Below, piece by piece: positions 1 through 7,963 of a stretch of 41,545 nucleotides of DNA. Made by a program: the position numbers and the translations under genes. This stretch comes from a bacterium (GTDB lineage Bacteria > Gemmatimonadota > Glassbacteria > GWA2-58-10), in NCBI GenBank assembly GCA_021372515.1, contig JAJFUG010000102.1, positions 1 through 41,545 on the forward strand. Reading direction: 5' to 3'. The stretch's first letter is position 1. The number at the start of each line of letters is the position of its first letter. The notes below the pieces were generated by a model. The model was not told the origin of the DNA, did not search any database, and saw only the letters and a list, made by a program, of their open reading frames with translations.

Positions 1-54
1 CACTTTGTGGACATTGTCTGGGTGCTGCTGTTTTTCAGCCTCTACCTGATCTGA
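1..54 (+). CDS. Haem-copper oxidase subunit III, C-terminal end (partial)
   Basis: The first 17 codons visible, ending in TGA at 52-54, read HFVDIVWVLLFFSLYLI. This matches the last transmembrane helix of cytochrome c or quinol oxidase subunit III, where a W-H-F-V-D-x-V-W motif is followed by a hydrophobic run to the C-terminus. The protein is an integral membrane subunit of the proton-pumping terminal oxidase. Only the tail lies in the window, so the cytochrome c and quinol forms cannot be told apart. The other oxidase subunits would be expected upstream, outside the window. Confidence 0.7.
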   Translation, partial: HFVDIVWVLLFFSLYLI

Positions 55-137
55 GCCGGGGCAGGGGAGGACAAGCCCTCTTCCCGCCGTGGATTGCCCG
101 CCAGGAAGCCTTTTCCCGCCCAAAAACATCTGGCTGC

Positions 138-166
138 TTGACATACCGCTTCTGAAGCGTTAATCA
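138..166 (+). promoter_or_regulatory. Candidate promoter with palindrome in the spacer, upstream of the desaturase
   Basis: A perfect -35 hexamer TTGACA (138-143) is followed after 17 bases by a poor -10, TAATCA (161-166, 2 of 6 matches). The spacer holds the perfect palindrome CGCTTC-T-GAAGCG (147-159), where a repressor would block polymerase. The desaturase starts 78 bases downstream. The -35 and palindrome are seen directly; function is inferred, and the weak -10 keeps confidence low. Confidence 0.35.
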
Positions 167-244
167 ATACTAAGGTTGTTGCGATACAGAAACAGTGCCC
201 GTGGGCCAATAACATGAGAATGTATCTCATTTAGGATTGAACGC

Positions 245-1210
245 ATGAGCGAGCCGAAATATTTCTGGGCCGAGGCCTCGCGCGAGCTGCGCGAGGAGCT
301 TAAGGCCACGATCGATCATAACGAAACCGCCCGCTTGCAGCGTAAGCAGCCCTGGCGTCACTTTGCGGTCGCGGCGCGGCAGTTCGTTTTCCTGGGCCTC
401 TCCACCTGGGCCCTGGTGCGCTACCGCACGCTCTGGGTGGTTGTTCCTGCCGCGCTGCTCTCGGGGGTGACAGTGTTCAATTTCACGGTCCTGCTGCACG
501 AGCAGCTCCATAACCTGATCTTCCGCGGCCACCACCCGCACCTCAACCGTTTTCTCGGCCACCTGTACGCGTTCTGGAGCGGCATCTCCAGCTCGCAGTT
601 CACCCGCTGGCACCTCGACCATCACCTCCAGTTAGGCCACTCGACCCTCGACCCCAAGCGTCACCACCTGTCGCCCAAGAGAAATTCACGTCTGGTGAAA
701 ACACTCTATTTCACCCCGGCGCTGTTCTTTATCTATTTTCGCGCAGCCGCAAGAGAAGCAGCCACTTATCCGTCGGACCTCAGAAACAGGATCAAGCGCG
801 AGCGATTGGTCTCTGTCGCCGGCCACCTGGCTTTCCAGGTCCTTCTTTTCTGGCTGGGCGGGGCCGGGGCCTGGTTCAGGGCCTATGCACTGCCGGTGTA
901 TTTCGTGTTCCCGCTCGTTTTCGCCCTCAACCGGGTGGGCCAGCACTACAACATCAAGACCGGGGACCCGGCCGGCTGGACCACCTGGATCGCGGGCCAC
1001 TGGTTCTGGGATTTCCTCTACCTCAACTCGAACTACCACCTGGAACACCACTATTTCCCGGGGGTTCCTTTCTACAACCTGCCCCGCCTGCAGCGCCTTC
1101 TCACCCCGCTCTACTGTCGCCACGGCCTGGAGCCGTTTTCGTACCCGCGCCTGTTGTACGGCTACCTGGTGCTCAACCGCACGCCCCACACCGAGTGGGA
1201 TTTCGCCTGA
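245..1210 (+). CDS. Membrane fatty acid desaturase family protein
   Basis: 321 aa di-iron membrane protein of the FA_desaturase family, which inserts double bonds or hydroxyls into acyl chains or carotenoid-like lipids. Three histidine boxes are visible: HEQLHN (residues 85-90), HLDHH (123-127) and HLEHH (265-269), the last inside a family-typical stretch ending in FPGVPFYNLPRL. An extra His lies in NRVGQHYN (about 230-236). Hydrophobic segments lie at about 43-82 and 192-232, as expected for an inner-membrane enzyme with cytosolic His boxes. The ATG is preceded by AGGA at suitable spacing. The gene stands alone between an oxidase operon end and a minus-strand gene. The exact substrate cannot be read from sequence. 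Confidence 0.85.
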   Translation: MSEPKYFWAEASRELREELKATIDHNETARLQRKQPWRHFAVAARQFVFLGLSTWALVRYRTLWVVVPAALLSGVTVFNFTVLLHEQLHNLIFRGHHPHLNRFLGHLYAFWSGISSSQFTRWHLDHHLQLGHSTLDPKRHHLSPKRNSRLVKTLYFTPALFFIYFRAAAREAATYPSDLRNRIKRERLVSVAGHLAFQVLLFWLGGAGAWFRAYALPVYFVFPLVFALNRVGQHYNIKTGDPAGWTTWIAGHWFWDFLYLNSNYHLEHHYFPGVPFYNLPRLQRLLTPLYCRHGLEPFSYPRLLYGYLVLNRTPHTEWDFA

Positions 1211-1304
1211 GCGGACGGCATGGCCCTTGAACGGAATAAAAATGGGGGCTATCTTAAACAGAGCGTGATTCGGGGGGTACTATCCGTGGTGAGCGTGCAG
1301 AGTT

Positions 1305-1781
1305 TCAGCGGGAGAAAAACCCCTTGATCGAGCCACCCAGCATGTTGTGTTCCTGAAGGAACCGGGCGGTGCTGTCGGAAAGGTCCGAGACCGCGCTGTC
1401 GGGCGATTCGATGGACCCGGTCGTGGCGCCCTCGAAACCTCGGATCAGGCCGAAAATCTTGGGGTTGAAATCCAGGCTGGTGTGGAAGAACAGTATATCG
1501 ACCGGGGCCTTCCAGCTCAACTCGATATAGATAATCTCCCCGTTGATAGTCTGCACCCGGAGGTCCTCCGGCCGGACACTCAGGTTCAGGTCCTCGGCCT
1601 TGGCGGCCAGGAAAGCGCGCACCCGCTCCTCGGACTGCGAGGCGAAAAACATCCTCGACTGGGTCTGCATCAGGTCTTTCATCACCCAGAGCTTGCTATA
1701 GGGGACCCAAAAACTGACCGCGGCGTACACGGCCAGCAGACCGAGGACCAGGTAGATTTTGCGGCGCAGGTCTGAATCCAT
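1305..1781 (-). CDS. Hypothetical protein with N-terminal membrane anchor
   Basis: 158 aa, family not recognised. Residues 9-27 (IYLVLGLLAVYAAVSFWVP) form one transmembrane anchor after a short basic N-terminus, so most of the chain should be periplasmic. The remainder alternates short beta-like stretches (residues about 60-105) with an acidic/serine-rich linker (about 120-140). The start is supported by GGTGGAGC directly before the ATG. It is transcribed divergently from the DUF4159 gene with only 42 bases between starts and converges on the desaturase. No catalytic motif is visible. Confidence 0.65.
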   Translation of the reverse strand: MDSDLRRKIYLVLGLLAVYAAVSFWVPYSKLWVMKDLMQTQSRMFFASQSEERVRAFLAAKAEDLNLSVRPEDLRVQTINGEIIYIELSWKAPVDILFFHTSLDFNPKIFGLIRGFEGATTGSIESPDSAVSDLSDSTARFLQEHNMLGGSIKGFFSR

Positions 1782-1823
1782 GCTCCACCCTTCGGGGCGA
1801 GACCGGGGAAAGGTTAATCGTAC

Positions 1824-2543
1824 ATGAGGCTGTCGAGAATGAAACCCAGGCTCGGAACTGCTCTGCTGCTTCTTGCCGCGGCGGTCTTGACGCGCCCGTC
1901 AGCGGCCCAGACGCCGAACCCGCCTGTGGCCCCATCCACCACGGGTGCGCGGCTGACAATCGCCCGGGTGATCTACGAGGGTGGGGGAGACTGGTACTCC
2001 AACCCCTCCTCGCTGCCCAATCTGCTGGCTGCGATCAGAAAGTATACCGGATTGTCGGTAGACAAGCAAGAGGCACAAGTGCGCCTGAAAAGCGCCGAGC
2101 TGTTCCGCTACCCCTTCCTTTACCTGAACGGCCACGGCAATGTCTCGTTCGATGAGGAGGAGGTGGTCCGCCTGCGCAAGTACCTCCTGGGCGGCGGGTT
2201 CCTGCACGCGGATGATAACTACGGCATGGATGCCAGTTTCCGCCGTGAGATGAAAAAAGTGTTCCCGGACAAGGAGTTTGTGCCGGTGCCGTTCGACTAT
2301 CCGATCTTCCACACGGTGTTCGATTTCCCGGGCGGCCTGCCCAAGGTGCACGAGCATGACGGGGGCCCGCCCAAGGGGCTGGGAATTTTCGCCGCCGGTC
2401 GTCTGGTGGTGTTCTACAGCCTGAACACCGACCTGGGCGACGGCTGGGAGGACCCGGAGGTTCACAAGGACCCCGAGCCGGTCCGTCAGGCCGCCCTGCG
2501 CATGGGAGTGAACATATTCATGTACGCCCTGACTCGCGAGTGA
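1824..2543 (+). CDS. DUF4159 family exported protein
   Basis: 239 aa. The N-terminus is a cleavable signal peptide: a basic start, LGTALLLLAAAVLT and an AxA-like site near PSAAQ. The mature part matches the DUF4159 family: NLLAAIRKYTGL, FLYLNGHGNVSF, then GGFLHADDNYG, a fold like the N-terminal Rossmann-type domain of glutamine-amidotransferase-like proteins. ATG 1839 is an alternative start that gives a more compact signal peptide. The DUF4175 gene follows four bases after the stop, so the two are almost certainly co-translated. DUF4159 proteins are usually found with MoxR ATPase, DUF58, VWA and DUF4175 genes. Here only the DUF4175 partner is present. Biochemical function is unknown. Confidence 0.8.
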   Translation: MRLSRMKPRLGTALLLLAAAVLTRPSAAQTPNPPVAPSTTGARLTIARVIYEGGGDWYSNPSSLPNLLAAIRKYTGLSVDKQEAQVRLKSAELFRYPFLYLNGHGNVSFDEEEVVRLRKYLLGGGFLHADDNYGMDASFRREMKKVFPDKEFVPVPFDYPIFHTVFDFPGGLPKVHEHDGGPPKGLGIFAAGRLVVFYSLNTDLGDGWEDPEVHKDPEPVRQAALRMGVNIFMYALTRE

Positions 2544-2547
2544 AAGT

Positions 2548-5500
2548 ATGGCCACATTCGACCACATACCGCCAGCCAGTCAGATAGAGTCCACCCTGCG
2601 GCGAGTCCGCGCCCGTCTGCTGCGCGCCGGTTTAATCGCGGTGGGGGAGCGTCTTCTGGCCGCCGCCGCGCTGGCCGTGGTGCTCCTGACCGGCCTGGAC
2701 AGCCTGTTCTGGCTGCCGGGAGTATGGCGGCTGGGGCTCCTGACCGCATTGGCCGCGATTCTGGCCGGGATTCTCCAGTGGGGCCTCTGGCGGGCCTGGC
2801 AGGTATACGGTCGTCTCGAAGCAGTGGCCCGCGCCTGCGACCATGCCGCGCCCGAGTTGCACAACGGCCTGGAGTCGGCCCTGCAGTTCATGGGAGGGGC
2901 TTTCCGGTCCGGAGAATTCTATTCGACTGAACTGGTGGCAGCCGCGCTGGAGCGCACCGCCTCCAATGTGAGAGGGTCTGAGGCGCAGAAACGCCTTTTC
3001 GACAATATCACCGCGCCCCGCGCGGCTCAGGTGCGCCGCAGACGGCGTATTCTGCTGGCGGCCTGCAGCCTCTGCCTGGGGTTGTTCCTCTACCGTCCCC
3101 TGGCCGTGGGCCAGAGCCTGCGCGCCTGGGCCGACCCGTTCGACCTGATCCGCCGCGAGCGCGCCTACCACCTGATCGTAAGCCCCGGCAATATCACCCT
3201 GATGCGGGGAGATTCGCTCAGCGTGCGGGCGGTCGGCTCGATCCACCGTCCGGGACGGGTGCGCCTGGACTGGTGGCAGGCCGGTAAGGTGGGCCAAAGC
3301 CGGGAAATGTCCTACCTGCGTGACCAGTTTGAGTACCGCGCCGACCTCGGCCCGCTTGAGAGCGACCTGAGCTACGTGGTGTCGCAGGGGAGCACAGTGA
3401 CCGACACTTTCCGGGTCACCGTGACCAGCAACCCCTTTGTCACCAGCCTTCACCTGCGCTACGAGTACCCGGCCTACACCGGCCTGGGAGTCTACGAGAC
3501 CGAGCGCGACCGGGCGGTCCAGGCCCTGCGCGGCACACGGGTGGTCCTGAGCGGACGGGCCAGCAACCCGCTGGCCGCGGCCGAGTTGCGCCTGGAACGT
3601 GGCGAAGTGCACCGGATGCCGGTCACTGCGGAGCGTGTGTTCTGCGACACTCTTGTCCTGGATGCGGACACCCGCTACAGCCTGCGCCTGACCGACACCT
3701 GGGGCCTGGCCAACACCGACACTCTGCCGTACCCGGTCACTGTGCTGAACGATGAGGCGCCGCGGATAGTGCTGCTTTTTCCGGAGGCCGAGGCCAACCT
3801 GGGCCGGGAGATGGTCCAGCCCCTGATGTACGAGGCGGCGGATGATTACGGCCTGAGCCGGGTCAGCCTGAGCTACCGCAAGGAGAAAACGGGCGGACGG
3901 AGGGAGGACCAGGAGCGCAGCCTGAGCCTGCCCGCGGGTTCTTCCAGCGGGGCCACCCACGTCCTGGAGCGTTTCAACTGGGAGCTGGGCGAGTTGCACC
4001 TTCTGCCCGGTGAGTCCGTGCTCTATCGCCTGACCGCCTGGGACAACGACCGGGTCAGCGGCCCCAAGGCCACCGCCAGCGCCGAGTTCCGTCTCAAGTT
4101 CCCCTCGCTTGAGGAGATATTCAAGCAGGGCGAGAAACAGCAGGAGCAGATCGCATCGCGCCTGGATGACCTGGGCCAGGAGGGCCAGAAAACCCTGGAG
4201 CAGGTCAAGAAAATGCAGGAGGCCCTGGAGCGCGGCCACGAGATGGACTGGCAGGAGAAACAGCGCCTGGGGCAGGCCCTGGAGCGCCAGAAACAGATCT
4301 CCGAGCAGGTGGGCCGTCTGGCCGACCAGATGAAACAGAACATCGAGCGCATGCAAAGCGCGGGGGCCAGCTCGCCCGAGCTGCTCGAAAAACTCCAGCG
4401 CGTGCAGCAGCTGATGGACGAGATCTCGACCGATGAGGTCAAAGAGCTGCTCTCCAAGATACAGTCCTCCCTGGACAAGCTCGACAACAAGGCGCTCTCG
4501 GACCAGATGAACAAGCTGGAGTTCTCGCAGGAAAAGCTGCTGGACAAGCTGGACAAGACAATCAGCGTGCTCGAAAAGGTCAAGCTCGAACAGCAGATGG
4601 ATTTCCTGGTCAGCCGCACGCGCGAACTGGCTGCGGCCAGCGAGGCCCTGGCCGACAGCGTGGCCGTGAAATCTCCAGACGGTGAACAGAAAGGTGAGAG
4701 CGCCGACTCGCTGGCCGCCTCAGGCGCCAAGCCGGGCCAACCGGGCAGTGAGGCCTCCGCCGACAGCCTCGGCGCCCCCGGAAGCGCGCTCAGCGACTCG
4801 ACGCAGGCCGGGGGCCAGTCCTCCAAGCGCGAGACCGAGCAGTCACCCCTGGAGCGCGAGCTGACCGGCAAGGAGCCCGCCGAGGCCCTCGACCAGATGA
4901 AAAAGCTGACCGCCGAGGTGTTCGACCGGATGGGAAACGCGGTCAAGAGCTTCGACCGGGCGGGCCAGAAAGAGCTGGCCGCGAAGCTGGGCCAGGAGTC
5001 GGCGCCCGAGCAGCGGGAATCTTTCGAGCAGGATTACGAGGAGACAGAACAAGCCCTGGAGGCCGAGCAGCCGGGCAAGGCCGCCGGCTCCCAGCGCCGC
5101 GCGGGCCGCAGGATGGATGCACTGCACGAACGGATGGAGAAATACAGCCGGGAACTGAAAGAGAAATGGCGGCAGGAGGTTTCCGAGGCCATACTCCGGG
5201 CGTTCGACAACCTGGATTATCTGTCCAGGCACCAGGAGGAGGTGGCCGAGCAGATACAGGCGGAGACTGATTTCAGCCATCCGGACGTGCTCAAGATCGC
5301 GGGACAGCAGCAGGAGGTCTCACGGGGGCTGTCCACGGTGCTGGCCGGGCTGGTCGAGTCCGCGCGGGACAATTTTTTCATCAGCGTGCGCCTTCTGGAT
5401 ATAGTGGATGCGGCCAGCGCACGCAGCGAAAGCGCGGCCAGCCTGCTCAGCGCCGAGGAGCGCAACAAGGACCAAGCCTTCCAGGCCGCGGCCGGCGCCC

Positions 5501-6231
5501 TGGCCGCGATCAACGCCGGCATGCTCAGCCTGATGGAAGACCACGACAACCTTCTGCAGTCGAGCAGTGGGGTAGGGATGGACCGGATGATGAAGCAGCT
5601 CGAGCAACTCTCACGCCGCCAGGAGGAGCTGAACCGGAACATGCAGCAGCAGATGGGTAGCAGTCAGCGCCGCCGGAACGGCCAGAACCCCTCCGGCACA
5701 GGCTCCGGGCTTTCGCTGCCGCCGCAGTCCGCACAGGGTCAGATGCAGGAGATGCTGCGCCAGATGGCGGCCGAGCAGCGGGCAATCCAGGAGCAGTTGG
5801 CCCGCATGGCCGAGCAGGCCGGCCAGTCGGCGCAGACCGGGCGGCTCAAGGACGCACTGGAGGGGATGGAAAAAGAGGCCAGCGAGGTGGCGGAACAGAT
5901 GCTGAAAAGGGGTGTGACGCCCGAAACCCTGCAGCGCCAGCAGCGCCTTCTCGACCGCATGCTAAGCGCCCAGCACTCCCTGCGCAACAACGACAGCCGC
6001 GACAACGAGCGCAAGAGCGAGACCGCGCGGGATTACACTCCGGCGCCACCCTCGGCGCTCAGCCCCGACCTGCTCGATCCGGCGGCCAGACAGTCGGAGC
6101 TGGAGGCCATATTCCAGAAATGGAACGGCGCCTACCCTGAAAGCTACGAGAACCTGATCCGCAAGTACTACGAACGTCTGAACGCTCCGCAGGCCGGGCC
6201 GGAGAAAGGCCGGGCCGACGGTAACGAGTAG
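2548..6231 (+). CDS. DUF4175 family large membrane-anchored coiled-coil protein
   Basis: 1227 aa. Two hydrophobic N-terminal segments (about residues 38-76) and a third at about 166-187 after RRRRR-type basic residues anchor it in the inner membrane. Residues about 210-510 are beta-rich with Ig-like repeats. Residues about 520-700 and 860-1180 are Q/E/K-rich heptads predicting long coiled coils (many EQL, QMK and MEKE repeats), separated by a low-complexity S/G/A/D linker (about 705-780). This arrangement is typical of DUF4175 proteins, which accompany DUF4159 and MoxR-type chaperone modules. It begins four bases after the DUF4159 stop with only a weak Shine-Dalgarno, which suggests translational coupling. 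A scaffold or envelope role is inference only. Confidence 0.8.
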   Translation: MATFDHIPPASQIESTLRRVRARLLRAGLIAVGERLLAAAALAVVLLTGLDSLFWLPGVWRLGLLTALAAILAGILQWGLWRAWQVYGRLEAVARACDHAAPELHNGLESALQFMGGAFRSGEFYSTELVAAALERTASNVRGSEAQKRLFDNITAPRAAQVRRRRRILLAACSLCLGLFLYRPLAVGQSLRAWADPFDLIRRERAYHLIVSPGNITLMRGDSLSVRAVGSIHRPGRVRLDWWQAGKVGQSREMSYLRDQFEYRADLGPLESDLSYVVSQGSTVTDTFRVTVTSNPFVTSLHLRYEYPAYTGLGVYETERDRAVQALRGTRVVLSGRASNPLAAAELRLERGEVHRMPVTAERVFCDTLVLDADTRYSLRLTDTWGLANTDTLPYPVTVLNDEAPRIVLLFPEAEANLGREMVQPLMYEAADDYGLSRVSLSYRKEKTGGRREDQERSLSLPAGSSSGATHVLERFNWELGELHLLPGESVLYRLTAWDNDRVSGPKATASAEFRLKFPSLEEIFKQGEKQQEQIASRLDDLGQEGQKTLEQVKKMQEALERGHEMDWQEKQRLGQALERQKQISEQVGRLADQMKQNIERMQSAGASSPELLEKLQRVQQLMDEISTDEVKELLSKIQSSLDKLDNKALSDQMNKLEFSQEKLLDKLDKTISVLEKVKLEQQMDFLVSRTRELAAASEALADSVAVKSPDGEQKGESADSLAASGAKPGQPGSEASADSLGAPGSALSDSTQAGGQSSKRETEQSPLERELTGKEPAEALDQMKKLTAEVFDRMGNAVKSFDRAGQKELAAKLGQESAPEQRESFEQDYEETEQALEAEQPGKAAGSQRRAGRRMDALHERMEKYSRELKEKWRQEVSEAILRAFDNLDYLSRHQEEVAEQIQAETDFSHPDVLKIAGQQQEVSRGLSTVLAGLVESARDNFFISVRLLDIVDAASARSESAASLLSAEERNKDQAFQAAAGALAAINAGMLSLMEDHDNLLQSSSGVGMDRMMKQLEQLSRRQEELNRNMQQQMGSSQRRRNGQNPSGTGSGLSLPPQSAQGQMQEMLRQMAAEQRAIQEQLARMAEQAGQSAQTGRLKDALEGMEKEASEVAEQMLKRGVTPETLQRQQRLLDRMLSAQHSLRNNDSRDNERKSETARDYTPAPPSALSPDLLDPAARQSELEAIFQKWNGAYPESYENLIRKYYERLNAPQAGPEKGRADGNE

Positions 6232-6249
6232 AGCTGTAACCGGAACGTG

Positions 6250-6287
6250 AAAGGCCGCTGCCCGGTCACCCGGACAACGGCCTTTTT
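6250..6287 (+). terminator. Rho-independent terminator after DUF4175
   Basis: AAAGGCCG (6250-6257) pairs with CGGCCTTT (6278-6285) and the run of T continues to 6287. It lies 18 bases after the DUF4175 stop. The minus-strand DUF1573 gene ends just beyond it, so weaker bidirectional use is possible. Confidence 0.75.
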
Positions 6288-6308
6288 GTCAGCGCCTGTT
6301 AGCGGACC

Positions 6309-7028
6309 TTAGTCCACCGCCCGGCTGTAAAGCTTGATTGTCACTTCTTTCTGCGGGCCGGTGAAATGGATGGTCATACTGCCGGTGAGCTTGGTCTCGC
6401 GCGTGACCTTGTCCACGACCAGCAGCATCTGGGTGTTCTCGCCGGGCTTCAGTTTCAGCTTGGGCAGCTCGAAACGGACATCCGGCACGGTGCAGGAGAC
6501 CTCGGTGATCCCGATCGTGATCTCGGAGGTGTTCAGCAGGTTGATCTTGCGCTCGATCCGCTCACCCTCCTTGAGCCCGGAGAAATACATCTGATTGGGC
6601 GAGACGCTCAGGTCCACCCGGACCTCACCCTCCAGGGAGAGCTTGGTCACCGGTTGGAGCGAGTCGTTAGACTGCACGTATATCTCTTTCTGCACCTTGC
6701 CCGAGAAGCGTCCCGAATCGAAGGAAGCCGAAATGTACGTACTTTCGCCCGGGGCGACTTCTTTCTTGTCGGCCAGGGCCACGGTGCAGCCGCAGCTCGA
6801 ACGGACATTGTCGATCACGAGAGTTGCCCGGCCCACGTTGCGCAGGGAGAACTTATGCGTGACCACGGCCCCGCGGTAGATGGCGCCGAATTCGTAATTG
6901 GGCTGCAACGCTTCGATCTTGGGACCGCTCTGCGGCTGCTGCGCCGAGAGTTCTCCCAACGACAGAACAGACATGCCGAGCACGGTCGCGGTGACCAGAG
7001 GGGAAATAAATTCCTGCAAAGATTTCAT
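6309..7028 (-). CDS. DUF1573 domain exported protein
   Basis: 239 aa. A signal peptide (residues 1-30, ending near LSAQQ) precedes a DUF1573 Ig/ASPM-like domain at about 38-135. It shows the family hallmarks: YEFGAIYRGAVVTHKFSLRN, then SSCGCTVA (Cys pair at about 90-92) and a PGES turn. A second beta-sandwich-like half covers about 140-239. Such proteins are periplasmic or outer-envelope and often bind or scaffold other proteins; no enzyme activity is established. It lies 47 bases downstream of the TPR gene on the same strand and is probably co-transcribed from the promoter at 7714-7742. Purine-rich GGAGGATATGCAGGA precedes the ATG. Confidence 0.8.
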   Translation of the reverse strand: MKSLQEFISPLVTATVLGMSVLSLGELSAQQPQSGPKIEALQPNYEFGAIYRGAVVTHKFSLRNVGRATLVIDNVRSSCGCTVALADKKEVAPGESTYISASFDSGRFSGKVQKEIYVQSNDSLQPVTKLSLEGEVRVDLSVSPNQMYFSGLKEGERIERKINLLNTSEITIGITEVSCTVPDVRFELPKLKLKPGENTQMLLVVDKVTRETKLTGSMTIHFTGPQKEVTIKLYSRAVD

Positions 7029-7075
7029 TCCTGCATATCCTCCCAGTGCGGCTTAAGCATTTCCTAAAGACGGCT

Positions 7076-7684
7076 TCAGGACAGTCCTGCGGCTTTCTCG
7101 CTCAGTTTTTTGTCCATCTCCCAGGAGCTCTTGTAGGCGTTCATGGCCTCGTAATACTGACCATTGCAGCGTAAAGACTCTCCGAGATAGTAATATATAC
7201 CCGGAAATTCAGGCTTTGAGTCAATCACTTTCTGAAACTGGTTCTGAGCCTTGTCATACTGGGCGAATCGCATATAGGCGATGCCCAGGGTGAATTCCGG
7301 CTCCACATCGAACGGGTTAAGGTTCTTGGCGGAAAGGTATTCGGCGTAGACAGTCTGAAGGTCCTTGCCCTCCAGATTGAGCCGGAGCCCGGACATCTCG
7401 AGGCTTCTGAAATCTATGTCATCCGGGGATTCGATGGAGGTGGATCTCGTATCGGCAGTGTCCAGCAGTGGCTCCACCTCCTGGTTGCCACCGGACATGA
7501 CTATCTCGCGGAAACGCTCGGTGTCCAACGGCGCCAGGCCGCTTTCCCGCAGCTTGTCACTCAGGGTTTTGGGCTTGCGGTTCAGGTTCATCTTTTCGAC
7601 ATTGCTCATCTGCTGGGCGATAAATACAGCCACAACAAAGAGGATCACTACAAAAATGCCGGCTACGATTATCATGTTCGGCAT
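7076..7684 (-). CDS. Membrane-anchored TPR protein
   Basis: 202 aa from ATG 7684. One transmembrane helix at residues 4-25 (IIVAGIFVVILFVVAVFIA) is followed by a charged linker and at least two tetratricopeptide repeats in the C-terminal third (PEFTLGIAYMRFAQYDKAQ and GIYYYLGESLRCNGQYYEA). TPRs mediate protein contacts, so it probably assembles a periplasmic or membrane complex. I chose ATG 7684 over the in-frame TTG at 7699: GGCGAGG lies just upstream of the ATG, and the promoter at 7714-7742 would leave the TTG almost no leader. The DUF1573 gene follows in the same direction. Confidence 0.75.
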   Translation of the reverse strand: MPNMIIVAGIFVVILFVVAVFIAQQMSNVEKMNLNRKPKTLSDKLRESGLAPLDTERFREIVMSGGNQEVEPLLDTADTRSTSIESPDDIDFRSLEMSGLRLNLEGKDLQTVYAEYLSAKNLNPFDVEPEFTLGIAYMRFAQYDKAQNQFQKVIDSKPEFPGIYYYLGESLRCNGQYYEAMNAYKSSWEMDKKLSEKAAGLS

Positions 7685-7713
7685 CGGAGACCTCGCCAAA
7701 AAGGTGATTAATT

Positions 7714-7742
7714 AATATAGATCGACAATGTTTCATTGGCAA
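7714..7742 (-). promoter_or_regulatory. Sigma70-type promoter for the TPR-DUF1573 pair
   Basis: On the minus strand TTGCCA (7737-7742) is followed after 17 bases by TATATT (7714-7719), giving 5 of 6 matches at each hexamer. The predicted transcript starts near 7707, leaving about 22 bases before the ATG at 7684. Confidence 0.6.
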
Positions 7743-7760
7743 GCGCTATGCCACGGTTTA

Positions 7761-7790
7761 TTGACAAATGCCCGCCGAGAGACCTATAGT
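7761..7790 (+). promoter_or_regulatory. Sigma70-type promoter for the MotB-like gene
   Basis: TTGACA (7761-7766, perfect) is followed after 18 bases by TATAGT (7785-7790, 5 of 6). It diverges from the minus-strand promoter at 7714-7742, with under 20 bases between the two -35 boxes, so one regulator could act on both. The transcript would carry a leader of about 165 bases before the ATG at 7964. Confidence 0.65.
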
Positions 7791-7875
7791 ATAGATGATT
7801 CGAAAAAACCGCCTTCCGGCAATTACCATCTCTTGTTTGCGCGCTGATATTTTCCGAACCCGGGTGGGGCAGTCT

Positions 7876-7931
7876 CCGGTTTGTGTTGCACGGTTTTTGC
7901 ATACAAGAGTGAAACCGGTTTTTCTCTTTTT
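7876..7931 (+). promoter_or_regulatory. Attenuator-like leader structure before the MotB-like gene
   Basis: AAACCGG (7912-7918) runs straight into a T-rich tract (TTTTT, C, T, C, TTTTT; 7919-7931), like an intrinsic terminator. Two upstream segments can each pair with it: CCGGTTT (7876-7882) and CGGTTT (7891-7896). A third segment, AAAAACCG (7804-7811), is fully complementary to CGGTTTTT (7891-7898). Such mutually exclusive pairings resemble a transcription attenuator 32 bases before the ATG. Complementarity is seen; regulation is inferred. No known riboswitch class was recognised. Confidence 0.35.
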
Positions 7932-7963
7932 CATCGGCATGCTCTCAGACACGGATACAGACA

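Noticed and set aside
7685-7699. TTG start at 7699 for the TPR protein
   Set aside because: It would leave about 8 bases of leader from the promoter and has no ribosome-binding site; ATG 7684 has GGCGAGG in front.
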